Part shown: positions 1 through 8,851 of the stretch, piece by piece
Position numbering within the stretch: position 1 is the first letter of the stretch
Layout: every line of letters begins with the position of its first letter
Origin: Rhizohabitans arisaemae
GTDB lineage: Bacteria; Actinomycetota; Actinomycetes; Streptosporangiales; Streptosporangiaceae
Reading direction: 5' to 3'
DNA length: 64,000 nucleotides
Assembly (NCBI RefSeq): GCF_025996515.1
Contig: NZ_BLRH01000014.1
Coordinates: 248,001 to 312,000 of the forward strand
Translations under genes and position numbers: made by a program
The notes under the pieces: model-generated
The model's input: the letters and a program-made list of their open reading frames with translations, nothing else
What the model was told of the DNA's origin: nothing
The model's database searches: none

Positions 1-2
1 AC

Positions 3-911
3 CCCGACGAGATCCTCTTCGTGGTCGACGCCATGATCGGCCAGGACGCCGTCACCACGGCGCAGGCGTTCCTGGACGGCGTCGGGTTCGACGGGGTGGT
101 CCTGACCAAGCTCGACGGCGACGCCCGCGGCGGCGCCGCGCTCTCGGTCCGGCACATCACCGGGCGTCCCATCGTCTTCGCCTCCACGGGCGAGAAGCTC
201 GACGACTTCGACGCCTTCCACCCGGACCGGATGGCCTCGCGCATCCTCGACATGGGTGACGTCCTCACCCTGATCGAGCAGGCGCAGCGGACCTTCGACG
301 AGCAGGAAGCCGCCAAGATGGCGGGCAAGCTCGCGTCCGGGGAGGGCTTCACCCTCGACGACTTCCTCGAGCAGATGATGATGGTCCGGAAGATGGGGCC
401 GATCAGCAACCTGCTCGGGATGCTCCCCGGCATGGGGCAGATGCGTGATCAGCTGAACCAGGTCGACGACCGCGACCTCGACCGGGTGGCCGCGATCATC
501 CGCTCCATGACCCCCGGCGAACGGCAGAACCCGAAGATCATCAACGGGTCGCGCCGCGCCCGTATCGCCAACGGTTCCGGCGTGAGCGTGACCGAGGTGA
601 ACAGCCTCGTCACCCGCTTCTTCGACGCGCAGAAGATGATGAAGCAGATGGCCGGCGGAATGGGCATCCCCGGCATGCCGGGCTTCCGCCGCAAGCAGCA
701 GAAGACGGCGAAGAAGGCCAAGGGCAAGCGGGTCAGCGGGGACCCCCGCAAGGCCGCGGCGGGACGCCCCGCCCTGGACCCGGCGCCCGCGCCCCAGGCT
801 CCTTCCCCGGGTATGGGGGGATTGGGGGCGATTCCCGGGCAGCTTCCCCCCGGGCTCAAGCTCCCGCCGGGATTCGACCCCGCCAAGCTCAATCTGCCGA
901 AGAAGAAGTAG
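3..911 (+). CDS. ffh: Signal recognition particle protein Ffh (5'-truncated by window edge)
   Basis: This is the GTPase subunit of the signal recognition particle, which with 4.5S RNA delivers nascent membrane and secreted proteins to FtsY. The frame is open from base 3, so the N domain and first GTPase motifs lie upstream of the window. What remains shows the end of the G domain (DAMIGQDAVTTAQAF, the TKLDGDARGG guanine-specificity motif and TGEKLDDF). It is followed by the methionine-rich M domain that binds signal peptides and RNA (FLEQMMMVRKMGPISNLLGM). The last roughly 80 residues are a Lys/Pro/Gly-rich tail, longer than in enterobacterial Ffh but usual in actinomycetes. rpsP follows in the same direction. 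Confidence 0.97.
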   Translation, partial: PDEILFVVDAMIGQDAVTTAQAFLDGVGFDGVVLTKLDGDARGGAALSVRHITGRPIVFASTGEKLDDFDAFHPDRMASRILDMGDVLTLIEQAQRTFDEQEAAKMAGKLASGEGFTLDDFLEQMMMVRKMGPISNLLGMLPGMGQMRDQLNQVDDRDLDRVAAIIRSMTPGERQNPKIINGSRRARIANGSGVSVTEVNSLVTRFFDAQKMMKQMAGGMGIPGMPGFRRKQQKTAKKAKGKRVSGDPRKAAAGRPALDPAPAPQAPSPGMGGLGAIPGQLPPGLKLPPGFDPAKLNLPKKK

Positions 912-939
912 CCCCCTGGGCTCGCCGGTTGATTGGGTC

Positions 940-993
940 ACCTGGGCGATCGTCTGGCACAATAAGACGTTGGAGCATCGTGATCGCCCGGGT
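940..993 (+). promoter_or_regulatory. 12-bp inverted repeat upstream of rpsP
   Basis: The sequence ACCTGGGCGATC (940-951) is matched by GATCGCCCGGGT (982-993), complementary apart from one pair, around a 30-nt loop. It lies in the ffh-rpsP gap, about 110 bases before rpsP. It could be an RNA leader structure or a terminator for ffh. No T-run follows, so its role is unproven. Confidence 0.35.
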
Positions 994-1104
994 GCCCTCT
1001 CAAACTCCGGGGAATTGCGTCTGTCCCTCGGACGGTCTCCGTCGAATCCCCACTCGATGTGATGCCGTTCACCCACGTTTCAGATCCAGGAGTTGACCAC
1101 ACCC

Positions 1105-1599
1105 GTGGCTGTCAAGATCAAGCTCAAGCGGTTGGGAAAGATTCGCAACCCGCAGTACCGCATCGTCGTCGCGGACGCCCGCACCAAGCGGGACGGCCGT
1201 GCGATCGAGGAGATCGGTAAGTACCACCCCAAGGAGCACCCCTCCTACATCGAGGTCGACTCCGAGCGCGCCCAGTACTGGCTCGGCGTGGGCGCCCAGC
1301 CCACCGAACCGGTCCTGCACATTCTCAAGCTCACCGGGGACTGGCAGAAGTTCAAGGGCGAGCCGGCTCCGGCCCCGCTGCTGACGCCCGAGCCGAAGCC
1401 GGACCGCCACGCGATCTACGAGGCCGCGGCGAAGGAGGCCCTGACCGGCGACGCCGGCGGTGCCGCGACCACGCAGCGCAAGCAGACGAAGAAGAGCCCG
1501 AAGAAGGACGAGGCCCCGGCTGAGGCCAAGGCCGCGGAGACCGAAGTGCCGGCCGCGAAGGCCGAGTCGGCTGAGGAGAAGTCGGAAGGCGAGGCCTGA
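1105..1599 (+). CDS. rpsP: 30S ribosomal protein S16
   Basis: S16 is a small-subunit protein needed for 30S assembly. The start is placed at GTG 1105, giving [19 protein letters not shown], the conserved S16 N-terminus; an in-frame TTG at 1093 sits directly against the AGGAG at 1088-1092 and is less likely. The core ([20 protein letters not shown], then [12 protein letters not shown] and [15 protein letters not shown]) is complete. The protein is 164 residues, about twice the E. coli length, because of an Ala/Glu/Lys-rich C-terminal tail from roughly residue 110, as is common in actinobacteria. It heads the rpsP-khpA-rimM-trmD-rplS ribosome cluster. Confidence 0.96.
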   Translation: MAVKIKLKRLGKIRNPQYRIVVADARTKRDGRAIEEIGKYHPKEHPSYIEVDSERAQYWLGVGAQPTEPVLHILKLTGDWQKFKGEPAPAPLLTPEPKPDRHAIYEAAAKEALTGDAGGAATTQRKQTKKSPKKDEAPAEAKAAETEVPAAKAESAEEKSEGEA

Positions 1600-1600
1600 G

Positions 1601-1843
1601 ATGCTCGAAGAGGCCCTTGAACACTTGGTTAAGGGCATCGTTGAGCACCCGGGCGACGTCCGGGTTCACGCCCGGCGCATTCGCAGCGGGCGAGTGCTTG
1701 AGGTTCGGGTGCACCCCGACGACCTCGGGAAGGTCATCGGTCGCGGAGGCAGGACGGCCAAGGCGCTGCGCACCGTGGTCGGTGCGCTGGCCGGAGGCAG
1801 ATATGTCCGGGTAGACCTGCTAGACCTGACCGAGGCTCGATAG
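1601..1843 (+). CDS. khpA: KH-domain RNA-binding protein KhpA
   Basis: This 80-residue single-KH-domain protein belongs to the KhpA/YlqC family, which binds RNA and affects cell elongation and division in Firmicutes. The KH signature is visible as VHPDDLGKVIGRGGRTAKALR around residues 38-58, with the GxxG loop GRGG. The ATG lies one base after the rpsP stop, so the two are very probably translationally coupled. The position between rpsP and rimM is typical. A hairpin at 1887-1915 follows, so part of the transcription may stop before rimM. Confidence 0.93.
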   Translation: MLEEALEHLVKGIVEHPGDVRVHARRIRSGRVLEVRVHPDDLGKVIGRGGRTAKALRTVVGALAGGRYVRVDLLDLTEAR

Positions 1844-1886
1844 CCGGACAGCGAGCAGCAGGCTTCAACGCCCTGGCGTGACGGGT

Positions 1887-1915
1887 AGCCCACTCACGGT
1901 ATCGGTGAGTGGGCT
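1887..1915 (+). terminator. Hairpin between khpA and rimM
   Basis: AGCCCACTCAC (1887-1897) pairs perfectly with GTGAGTGGGCT (1905-1915) around a 7-nt loop, followed by CGCTCGTTT. The 11-bp stem after khpA looks like a weak terminator or attenuator that would lower expression of rimM and trmD relative to rpsP. Confidence 0.55.
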
Positions 1916-1984
1916 CGCTCGTTTCCGGCGCTCGCACGGGCGCGTCGGGGGAATTCGAGGAACGATGTGAAGGGGGTCCGTGAC

Positions 1985-2503
1985 GTGCGCCTTGTCATCG
2001 GCCGGATCGGCCGCCCGCACGGGGTCCGGGGAGAGGTCACCGTCGAGGTGCGGACCGACGAACCCGGGCGGAGATTCACCCCGGGTGCGGTGATCTCCAC
2101 CGAATCTGCGGATGTCGGAAATATCACGATCGAGGCGGTGCGCTGGCACTCCGGCCGTCTCCTCCTGCGCGTCGCCGGGGTCGCCGACCGGGACGCGGCG
2201 GAGGAACTCCGGGGGACCGTGCTCGTCGTCGACTCGGCCGAACTGGACGACACCGGCGACCCGGACGAGTTCTACGACCATCAGCTGATCGGACTAGCCG
2301 TGGTCACCACCGCGGGCGAGGCGGTCGGCACGGTCGAGGCGGTCCTCCACCACGGTCAGGACCTCCTCGTGGTACGGCGGAACGCGGGGGAGCCGGTCTA
2401 CATCCCGTTCGTGAAGGCGATCGTGCCCGAGGTCGATCTCGGCGCGGGCCGGCTAGTCGTCGACGCGCCCCCGGGTCTGCTCGACCTGAACGAGGCCGAC
2501 TGA
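1985..2503 (+). CDS. rimM: Ribosome maturation factor RimM
   Basis: RimM binds S19 and helps mature the 30S head and 16S rRNA 3' domain. The N-terminal RimM barrel starts [20 protein letters not shown] with the family PHGxxGE motif. The C-terminal PRC-barrel domain covers [11 protein letters not shown] and [25 protein letters not shown] 1985 is chosen because it gives the usual family N-terminus and has a G-rich Shine-Dalgarno at 1971-1975. GTG 1967, with GAGGA at 1957-1961, is a real alternative that adds six residues. The stop overlaps the trmD start (TGATG), indicating coupling. Confidence 0.94.
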   Translation: MRLVIGRIGRPHGVRGEVTVEVRTDEPGRRFTPGAVISTESADVGNITIEAVRWHSGRLLLRVAGVADRDAAEELRGTVLVVDSAELDDTGDPDEFYDHQLIGLAVVTTAGEAVGTVEAVLHHGQDLLVVRRNAGEPVYIPFVKAIVPEVDLGAGRLVVDAPPGLLDLNEAD

Positions 2504-3273
2504 TGCGCATCGACGTCATCTCCATCTTCCCCGAGTACTTCAGCCCGCTCGAGGTCTCCCTGCTGGGCAAGGCCCGTACCCGGGGGATTCTGGACGTACG
2601 GCTCCACCAGCTCCGCGACTGGACCCACGACACGCATCACACGGTCGACGACACGCCGTACGGCGGCGGTCCGGGCATGGTCATGAAGCCCGAGCCGTGG
2701 GGGGAGGCGCTGGACTCGGTGATCGACGGTCCGGCGCGGCTGATCGTGCCGACCCCGAGCGGGCGGCCGTTCACCCAGGCCCACGCGGTGGAGTACGCGA
2801 AAGAGGAACATCTGGTCTTCGCGTGCGGCCGGTACGAGGGCATCGACTCCCGGGTGGTGCGCGAGTACTCCACCCGGCTCACCGTGGACGAGGTGAGCAT
2901 CGGGGACTACGTGCTCGCCGGCGGTGAGGCGGCCGTACTGGTGATCGTCGAGGCCGTCGCCAGGCTCCTCCCCGGCGTGCTGGGCAACACCGCCTCGGTG
3001 GCCGACGACTCGTTCGCGCCGGGCGCCATGGCGAACCTGCTGGAGGGCCCGGTCTACACCAAGCCGCCCACCTGGCGGGGACATGAGGTCCCGGAGATCC
3101 TCCTCTCCGGTCACCACGGCGCGATCGCCCGATGGCGGCGGGACGAGGCACTCCGGCGGACGGTCCGGAATCGCCCGGATCTCGCGGCCAACCTCGGCGA
3201 TTTGGACAAGCGGGACAGGCAGGTCCTGGACGAGGTCTCGTTTCGCGTCCCGCCCCAGGATGTGGCAGACTGA
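2503..3273 (+). CDS. trmD: tRNA (guanine-N1)-methyltransferase TrmD
   Basis: TrmD transfers a methyl group from SAM to G37 of tRNAs reading C-starting codons, preventing +1 frameshifts. The protein is 256 residues and shows the SPOUT knot motifs [24 protein letters not shown] and [17 protein letters not shown]. The catalytic-loop sequence VADDSFAPG and [11 protein letters not shown] follow. It overlaps rimM by one base. The gap to rplS is 133 bases, with no convincing independent promoter seen. Confidence 0.97.
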   Translation: MRIDVISIFPEYFSPLEVSLLGKARTRGILDVRLHQLRDWTHDTHHTVDDTPYGGGPGMVMKPEPWGEALDSVIDGPARLIVPTPSGRPFTQAHAVEYAKEEHLVFACGRYEGIDSRVVREYSTRLTVDEVSIGDYVLAGGEAAVLVIVEAVARLLPGVLGNTASVADDSFAPGAMANLLEGPVYTKPPTWRGHEVPEILLSGHHGAIARWRRDEALRRTVRNRPDLAANLGDLDKRDRQVLDEVSFRVPPQDVAD

Positions 3274-3406
3274 ATCGCTGTGCCAACGCCCAGGTCGTTG
3301 GCGCCGATCCGGATGACCGACCCGGGTAACCAGGATTCGTCTCGCACGTCCCCTGCCGATTCAGATATGTGGACCTCTGTGAGCACGCCGAATGAGGACT
3401 GCCGTC

Positions 3407-3769
3407 ATGCACACGTTGATTCAGGAGCTTGAGAAGGCTCAGAAGCGCACCGACATCCCCCCCTTCCGCCCGGGTGACACGCTGGACGTCCACGTGCGTG
3501 TCATCGAAGGCACCCGGTCGCGTATCCAGCACTTCAAGGGCTTCGTCCTGCGCCGCCAGGGCAGTGGCTCCCGGGAGACCTTCACCGTCCGCAAGGTGAG
3601 CGCCGGCGTCGGCGTGGAGCGGACCTTCCCGGTGCACAGCCCGGTGATCGAGAAGATCGAGGTCGTGACCCGTGGTCACGTCCGCCGCGCCAAGCTCTAC
3701 TACATGCGTGACCTGCGGGGCAAGGCCGCCCGCATCCGGGAGAAGCGCGACGTGCTCCCCGCCAAGTAA
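3407..3769 (+). CDS. rplS: 50S ribosomal protein L19
   Basis: L19 sits at the subunit interface of the ribosome. The 120-residue product is full length, with [43 protein letters not shown] and [19 protein letters not shown] 3407 is preferred because [12 protein letters not shown] is the usual N-terminus and GAGG at 3395-3398 is well spaced. An upstream in-frame ATG at 3392 would add only five residues. A strong terminator follows. Confidence 0.96.
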   Translation: MHTLIQELEKAQKRTDIPPFRPGDTLDVHVRVIEGTRSRIQHFKGFVLRRQGSGSRETFTVRKVSAGVGVERTFPVHSPVIEKIEVVTRGHVRRAKLYYMRDLRGKAARIREKRDVLPAK

Positions 3770-3782
3770 TCGTCTGCTTCAC

Positions 3783-3821
3783 CCGTGGCCCGCGCGACCT
3801 CGCGCGGGCCACGGTCGTTTT
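3783..3821 (+). terminator. Strong intrinsic terminator after rplS
   Basis: A perfect 14-bp GC-rich stem (CCGTGGCCCGCGCG at 3783-3796 with CGCGCGGGCCACGG at 3801-3814) with an ACCT loop is followed by TCGTTTT. It closes the rpsP-rplS transcription unit ahead of lepB. Confidence 0.85.
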
Positions 3822-3912
3822 CCGGGCCTCCCGGCTCGCCGGCCGGAAATCTTCACGGCACCCATGCGTGTGAGCACTTGTCGGCGTTGCGCATCATCTA
3901 GGCTCGTCAGCG

Positions 3913-4905
3913 ATGACAAGCGAATCCGAGGCTGTCGCCGGAGAACCGGAGCGGGTCGGTGCGGCCCACGAGACCGCCGGGGCCCACAAGCACGATGACG
4001 AGGTGGACGTGGTCTCTGAGGACGCCCGGGATGCAGGGGAGTCCGGGCCGGTCGGCGAAACCATGGGGAAAGCCAAGGAAAAGGGCTCTTTCTGGCGGGA
4101 GCTTCCGGTCCTCGTCGTCGTCGCGCTCGTCCTCGCGGTGATCATCAAGACCTTCGTCGTTCAGGCGTTCTACATTCCGTCGGAGTCGATGGAGGACACG
4201 CTGCTGAAGAACGATCGGGTCCTGGTCAACAAGCTCGTCTATCACACCCGCGACATCGAGCGCGGGGACGTCGTGGTCTTCTCCGGTGTGGACTCCTGGG
4301 ACGGCGAGGTGGCCCTGGCCGAACCGGCCAACCCGATCGCCGCCTTCTTCCGCTGGCTGGGCACCTCCTTCGGGGTCGTGCCCGGTGAGAAGGACTACAT
4401 CAAAAGGGTCATCGGGATCCCCGGTGACACCGTCAAGTGCTGCGACGCCCAAGGCCGGGTGACGGTCAACGGGGTTCCGCTCGACGAGCGGGGCTACCTG
4501 TATCCGGGAGACGTCCCCTCCCGGACCAAGTTTGAGATCAAGGTTTCCGCGGGGCGGCTCTGGGTGATGGGCGACCACCGCTCCGTCTCGCTGGATTCCC
4601 GCTCGCACCAAGGCGACCCCGGGGGCGGCACCATCCCGGTCGACAACGTCATCGGGCGTGCCTTCGTGATCGTCTGGCCGTTCGCCCGGGCCGGCTCGAT
4701 TCCGATTCCCGGCACCTTCGCCCAGCCGGCGCTGGCCGCGCTCGGCGCGACGCCCTGGCTGCTCGGTCTCGCCGGGGCGGTGCCCTTGGTGCTGCTCAGA
4801 AGGCGCCTTCTCCATACCCGGGGACCGGGTGGCGATGGGGCCGGGCACCCGGCCGCCGTGTCCACCGGCCCGGACCGAGTCTCGGCACAGAGCCGCAGGC
4901 CGTAA
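3913..4905 (+). CDS. lepB: Signal peptidase I
   Basis: This membrane peptidase removes Sec and Tat signal peptides on the outer face of the membrane. An acidic cytosolic N-terminus of about 60 residues precedes one membrane segment (LPVLVVVALVLAVIIKTFVV, residues 64-83). The catalytic serine lies in PSESMEDT (Ser92) and the general-base lysine in YIKRVIGIPGD (Lys164). Box E is MGDHRSVSLDSR. A second hydrophobic stretch near residues 265-290 gives a C-terminal anchor, as in Streptomyces SipW-type enzymes. Streptomyces has four sip genes in tandem here; this genome shows one, followed by a repeat-filled spacer. Confidence 0.96.
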   Translation: MTSESEAVAGEPERVGAAHETAGAHKHDDEVDVVSEDARDAGESGPVGETMGKAKEKGSFWRELPVLVVVALVLAVIIKTFVVQAFYIPSESMEDTLLKNDRVLVNKLVYHTRDIERGDVVVFSGVDSWDGEVALAEPANPIAAFFRWLGTSFGVVPGEKDYIKRVIGIPGDTVKCCDAQGRVTVNGVPLDERGYLYPGDVPSRTKFEIKVSAGRLWVMGDHRSVSLDSRSHQGDPGGGTIPVDNVIGRAFVIVWPFARAGSIPIPGTFAQPALAALGATPWLLGLAGAVPLVLLRRRLLHTRGPGGDGAGHPAAVSTGPDRVSAQSRRP

Positions 4906-4949
4906 CCGTCCACCGCCCGACGACTCGGCGGGCGGCCCGGGGGGCGCGT

Positions 4950-5235
4950 CTTGGGGCGATCATCCGGACGGTGTACGGCCGCAGCCGACGGGACACGACC
5001 CAGATCGGCCCGGCGTGCGCTTTGTCCCCCTCAGGGTCCGGGTGGATGGCGGCGTACGCCGTACAGGATGCCGACGAAGCCGGTTCGGGTCGGCACCTTG
5101 GGGCGATCATCCGGACGGACGCGGGCCGCCGGGGCACCGCCGAGATCGGCCCGGCGTGTGCTGTGGTCCCGGGGTCGGGGCGGGGTGGCGGCGTACGCCG
5201 TACGGGATGCCGGGAAGCCGGTTCGGGCTGGGGAA
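4950..5235. repeat. Two imperfect tandem copies of a ~147-bp unit
   Basis: The 402-base gap between lepB and rnhB contains a unit starting CTTGGGGCGATCATCCGGAC at 4950 and again at 5097, a period of 147 bases. Both copies carry GATCGGCCCGGCGTG, GGCGGCGTACGCCGTAC and AAGCCGGTTCGGG in the same order. No credible protein is encoded. The GTACGCCGTAC core also occurs in the unrelated repeat spacer at 26.5-26.9 kb. Confidence 0.75.
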
Positions 5236-5307
5236 TAGGCGGGTACATCGGGAGGAATTGAGAACCATTCCGCGACAACGGCGGGAAGGACGTACGCTGC
5301 CAACATC

Positions 5308-6018
5308 ATGTCGGTTCATGCCTTTCGTCCGCGGCCATGCATCATCCGCCGCGATTCCGGTCTCTACGGGTACGAACGCGCACTCAAACGCCGGGGCTTC
5401 TGGCCTGTCGCGGGGGTGGACGAGGCCGGCCGGGGTGCCTGCGCCGGTCCCCTGGTCGTCGCCGCGGTCATGCTGCGGGGGGAGATCGAGGGGCTGGCCG
5501 ATTCCAAGCTCCTGTCCGCCGCGACCCGTGAGTACCTGTACGGAAAGATCGTGGGCTCCGCGCTGGCGTGGAGCGTCGTGGTCATCCCGTCGACGGAGAT
5601 CGATCTCGTCGGGCTGCACAAGTCCAACGTGGCGGGGATGCGCCGCGCCGTCGCCGCGCTGGACTCGCCGCCCGGCTACATCCTCACCGACGGGTTCCCG
5701 GTGGGCGGCCTGACCGCGCCCTCGCTCGCGATGTGGAAGGGTGACCAGGTGGCGGCCTGTGTGGCCGCCGCGTCGGTTGTGGCGAAGGTGACAAGAGACC
5801 GGATGATGGTCACATTGGACGAACGGTATCCCGAGTACGGGTTTGCCGAGCACAAAGGGTACGTAACCGCGGTTCACCGCCGGGCGTTGACCGAACACGG
5901 CCCATGCCCAGACCATCGGTTCTCCTACGTGACGGTGGCGCGTGCGGCGAGAGGTGGGCAGATGGGCGAGAATGGAGCCGATGGCCATGGGTACGGGGCC
6001 GAAGCCGTAATCGTCTGA
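5308..6018 (+). CDS. rnhB: Ribonuclease HII
   Basis: RNase HII cuts the RNA strand of RNA-DNA hybrids and starts removal of single ribonucleotides from DNA. The active-site DEAGRG motif is in VAGVDEAGRGACAGPLVVAA (about residues 34-53). LADSKLLS, the TDGF aspartate and AASVVAKVTRDRMM follow, and YGFAEHKGY is the usual C-terminal motif. The 236-residue length is normal for actinobacteria, with a short variable tail. ATG 5308 follows the repeat spacer. The DUF2469 gene begins 26 bases after its stop. Confidence 0.95.
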   Translation: MSVHAFRPRPCIIRRDSGLYGYERALKRRGFWPVAGVDEAGRGACAGPLVVAAVMLRGEIEGLADSKLLSAATREYLYGKIVGSALAWSVVVIPSTEIDLVGLHKSNVAGMRRAVAALDSPPGYILTDGFPVGGLTAPSLAMWKGDQVAACVAAASVVAKVTRDRMMVTLDERYPEYGFAEHKGYVTAVHRRALTEHGPCPDHRFSYVTVARAARGGQMGENGADGHGYGAEAVIV

Positions 6019-6044
6019 GGCTAAGTGAGGAGGGGAGTGCGGCC

Positions 6045-6374
6045 GTGAGTCCAGAGGATCTTGAAAAGTACGAGACCGAGATGGAGCTACAGCTCTACCG
6101 TGAATACCGCGATGTGGTGGGCCTGTTCTCCTACGTCGTGGAGACGGAACGGCGTTTTTACCTCACCAACTCGGTCGACCTCAAAGTGCGCAGCGCCGAG
6201 AACGGCGATGTGTACTTCGAGGTGACCATGCAGGACGCCTGGGTCTGGGATATGTACAGGCCTGCGCGCTTTGTGAAGAATGTTCGGGTGGTCACCTTCA
6301 AGGATGTCAACGTGGAGGAACTGGCCAAGCCCGAGCTGGAGGTTCCGAGCGGCAAGCCGGGCTTCCCCGGCTGA
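6045..6374 (+). CDS. DUF2469 family protein
   Basis: This 109-residue conserved actinobacterial protein has no established function. It begins at GTG 6045 after an AGGAGGGG Shine-Dalgarno (6029-6036) and opens SPEDLEKYETEMELQLYREY, the family signature. The centre (YVVETERRFYLTNSVDLKVR, EVTMQDAWVWDMYRPARFV) is highly conserved across actinobacteria. It is soluble, acidic and without membrane segments. The location after rnhB is conserved in many actinomycetes, suggesting a housekeeping role. Confidence 0.9.
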   Translation: MSPEDLEKYETEMELQLYREYRDVVGLFSYVVETERRFYLTNSVDLKVRSAENGDVYFEVTMQDAWVWDMYRPARFVKNVRVVTFKDVNVEELAKPELEVPSGKPGFPG

Positions 6375-6432
6375 CGGTACGGGTGAGCGTGTAGACGGCG
6401 GTAATGCTCACCGTTATGGGTATGGATTTCCT

Positions 6433-6738
6433 ATGATGTCCGATCCCAATGTCAACCAGGAGAAACGGGAGCCGCTCCCGGTGAGCCCGGAAGAGGAGTC
6501 CGGCACTCCCGCGACCGATCGAAACGAGGAGCTCGGCCTGCTCCGACGGGCCGAGGAGAGCCCGGAAGCCGGAATCGTGACCCCCCTCTCGCCGACCGTG
6601 CCCACCCCCGGTGCGCCCTCGTCACCCCCCGAGGTGGAAATCGCCGCCATCGAGCGGGACGAAGCCGGCAAGCCGATCCTCATGCGGGTGGTGAGCGCCC
6701 CGCCGGGCAAGCCCGAGGGCGAGGTCGACACCCGCTGA
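6433..6738 (+). CDS. Hypothetical acidic Pro/Glu-rich protein
   Basis: This is a predicted 101-residue low-complexity protein beginning MMSDPNVNQEKREPLPVSPE. It is rich in Pro, Glu and Ser with no recognisable domain, membrane segment or signal peptide, and is probably intrinsically disordered. The C-terminus (IAAIERDEAGKPILMRVVSA) is more structured and is the most likely conserved part. No clear Shine-Dalgarno precedes either ATG (6433 or 6436). It lies 58 bases after the DUF2469 gene. Coding status is likely but not certain. Confidence 0.55.
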   Translation: MMSDPNVNQEKREPLPVSPEEESGTPATDRNEELGLLRRAEESPEAGIVTPLSPTVPTPGAPSSPPEVEIAAIERDEAGKPILMRVVSAPPGKPEGEVDTR

Positions 6739-6937
6739 CCGAAGCCGGATCCCCGGCCGCGCGATGGTGTGACCCGCACGCGCCGCCGACCCCTTGTGGC
6801 CGGATCCGGAGAAGCCGACAGTCGGTGGGCGGGTTTCCACAGGGAAGATCGTTCTCTTGCGGGTCATCCCCAGAATCCGGTTCGGGTCCTCGGGGTCATG
6901 ACGGGCCGCGGCACAGTCGTGGGCCGGAGGTGGTCTC

Positions 6938-7294
6938 ATGGCCGCGAAGGACGAGCTCGGCAAGCTCGGTGAGCAGTTAGCCGCCGACTATCTGCGGGAC
7001 GTGGGTTTACAGATCATCGACCGCAACTGGCGCTGCCGGGCGGGAGAGATCGACATCGTCGCACGGGACGGAGACGTCCTCGTCGTGGTCGAGGTGAAGA
7101 CGAGGTCCGGCACATCGCACGGCACCCCGCTCGGGGCGGTCAGCGCCAAGAAGGCGTTGAGGCTGCGCAGACTCGCGGCCCACTGGCTGGGGGCGCAGTA
7201 CGAGTGGTTCCGTTCGGTGCGCATCGACGTCCTCGCCGTCCAGCGGGTGGCCGACGGGCGCATGTCGATCAAGCATGTTCCGGGGGTGCTGTAG
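6938..7294 (+). CDS. YraN/UPF0102 family nuclease-fold protein
   Basis: This 118-residue protein of the YraN (UPF0102) family has a restriction-endonuclease-like fold and is often found near DNA-processing genes. Visible motifs are LGEQLAADYLRDVG, RNWRCRAGEIDIVARDGD and VVVEVKTRSGTSHG, which carry the E-x(n)-D-EVK residues of the PD-(D/E)xK nucleases. GGAGG at 6926-6930 places ATG 6938. The stop abuts the yifB start, so yraN-yifB-dprA form a tight operon. The biochemical activity of the family is not settled. Confidence 0.9.
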   Translation: MAAKDELGKLGEQLAADYLRDVGLQIIDRNWRCRAGEIDIVARDGDVLVVVEVKTRSGTSHGTPLGAVSAKKALRLRRLAAHWLGAQYEWFRSVRIDVLAVQRVADGRMSIKHVPGVL

Positions 7295-8851
7295 ATGGCG
7301 GTCGCACGGACCAGGTGCGTCGCGTTGATCGGCGTGACCGGTCACATGGTCGAGGTCGAGACGGACGTCGCGAACGGGATCGTCGCCACCAACCTCATCG
7401 GCCTCCTGGACACGACGTTGACGGAAGCCCGCGATCGGGTGCGCTCCGCCGTGGTGAACAGCGGGTTTTCCTGGCCGGACGCCCGGATCACGGTGAGCCT
7501 CTTCCCCGCCGACCTGCCCAAGCGCGGCTCCGGGTACGATCTCGCGATCGCCGTGTCGATTCTCGCGGCGGCGAGGATGCTCCCCGCCGACCACATCGTC
7601 AAGCCGGTCTTCCTGGGCGAGCTCGGTCTGGAGGGACGGATCCGGCCCGTCCGCGGTGTGCTGCCCGCGGTGATCGCCGCCGCCGAGGCGGGGGCCGGGA
7701 TCGTGGTCGTGCCGGGTGAGAACGCCCCGGAGGCGGCGCTGGTGCCCGGGCTCACGGTCGTCGCCGCCTCGACCCTGGCGGAGCTGGTCGGCTGGATTCA
7801 GGACGACGACCTGCTGGGGAACGCCTACACCCTGGACCCCACGGAACCGCCTCCCGACGACGAGTTCCCCGAGAACGGCGTCCGCAGGAGACGCCCGGAC
7901 CTGTCGGATGTGGCGGGGCAGCCGGTGGGACGCAGGGCCCTGGAGGTGTGTGCCGCGGGCGGGCACAACCTCTGGATGCTCGGGCCGCCGGGAACCGGCA
8001 AGACCATGCTCGCCGAGCGCATGCCGACCTTGCTGCCCCGCCTCGACCGAGCCGCCTCCCTGGAGGTGAGCGCCGTCCACTCGGTGGCGGGGACCTTGCC
8101 GCCGACCTGGCCGCTCCTCGTCGAACCCCCGTTTCGCAGCCCCCACCACACCTCGACGACGGCGGCGATGGTGGGCGGTGGAAGCGGGCAGCTCAAGCCG
8201 GGCGCGGCGTCGCTCGCCCACCGCGGGGTGCTCTTCCTGGACGAGGCACCCGAGTTCGCCATGAACGTGCTGGACTGCCTCCGTCAGCCGCTGGAGTCGG
8301 GATACGTCATGGTGTCCAGGGCGGCGGGCACGGTCACCTTCCCCGCGCGGTTCATGCTCGTCCTCGCCGCGAACCCCTGCCCGTGCGCGGGTTCGGGCAC
8401 GGCGGAGTCCCCCTGCATCTGCACGCCGAACACACGGCGGCGGTATCTCGCCAGGCTCTCCGGCCCCCTCCTGGACCGGGTCGACGTGAAGGTCACCCTG
8501 TTTCCCGCCAGCCGGCACGAGCTCCTCTCCGATCGGCGGTTCCTCGAATCCAGCGCGGTCGTGGCCGAACGGGTCCTGCAGGCCAGGGACCGGGCGGCAC
8601 GGCGGTACGCGGGCACACCGTGGCGGACCAACGCCGAAGTGCCGGGGACCGAGCTGTGCTCCACCTTCCGGATCCCCTCCGACGCCTTTCACTCGCTGGA
8701 GGGGTCGCTGGACGACGGGTCGCTCAGCGCCCGAGGCGTCGATCGGGTCCTCCGGGTCGCGTGGACCCTGGCGGACCTGGCGGCCAAGCCGAAGCCGACC
8801 TCGGCCGAGGTGCACGCCGCGCTGATGATGTGGAAGGGGGTGCCGTCGTGA
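7295..8851 (+). CDS. YifB/ComM-family Mg-chelatase-like AAA+ ATPase
   Basis: This 518-residue AAA+ ATPase is related to ComM, a hexameric helicase that promotes branch migration during natural transformation in Gram-negatives. It has an N-terminal Lon-like fold (LPKRGSGYDLAIAVSILAAA), Walker A (GPPGTGKTM), Walker B (GVLFLDEAPEF), the zinc-ligand-like cluster NPCPCAGSG...CICTP and a C-terminal Mg-chelatase lid. It starts directly after the yraN stop and overlaps dprA by four bases (GTGA). The conserved pairing with dprA fits a role in handling incoming or recombining DNA, although competence is not known in these organisms. Confidence 0.94.
   Translation: MAVARTRCVALIGVTGHMVEVETDVANGIVATNLIGLLDTTLTEARDRVRSAVVNSGFSWPDARITVSLFPADLPKRGSGYDLAIAVSILAAARMLPADHIVKPVFLGELGLEGRIRPVRGVLPAVIAAAEAGAGIVVVPGENAPEAALVPGLTVVAASTLAELVGWIQDDDLLGNAYTLDPTEPPPDDEFPENGVRRRRPDLSDVAGQPVGRRALEVCAAGGHNLWMLGPPGTGKTMLAERMPTLLPRLDRAASLEVSAVHSVAGTLPPTWPLLVEPPFRSPHHTSTTAAMVGGGSGQLKPGAASLAHRGVLFLDEAPEFAMNVLDCLRQPLESGYVMVSRAAGTVTFPARFMLVLAANPCPCAGSGTAESPCICTPNTRRRYLARLSGPLLDRVDVKVTLFPASRHELLSDRRFLESSAVVAERVLQARDRAARRYAGTPWRTNAEVPGTELCSTFRIPSDAFHSLEGSLDDGSLSARGVDRVLRVAWTLADLAAKPKPTSAEVHAALMMWKGVPS

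Noticed and set aside
4829-5713. Long plus-strand frame across the lepB end, repeat spacer and rnhB start
   Set aside because: It overlaps two real genes in another frame and spans a tandem repeat, with no recognisable domain.
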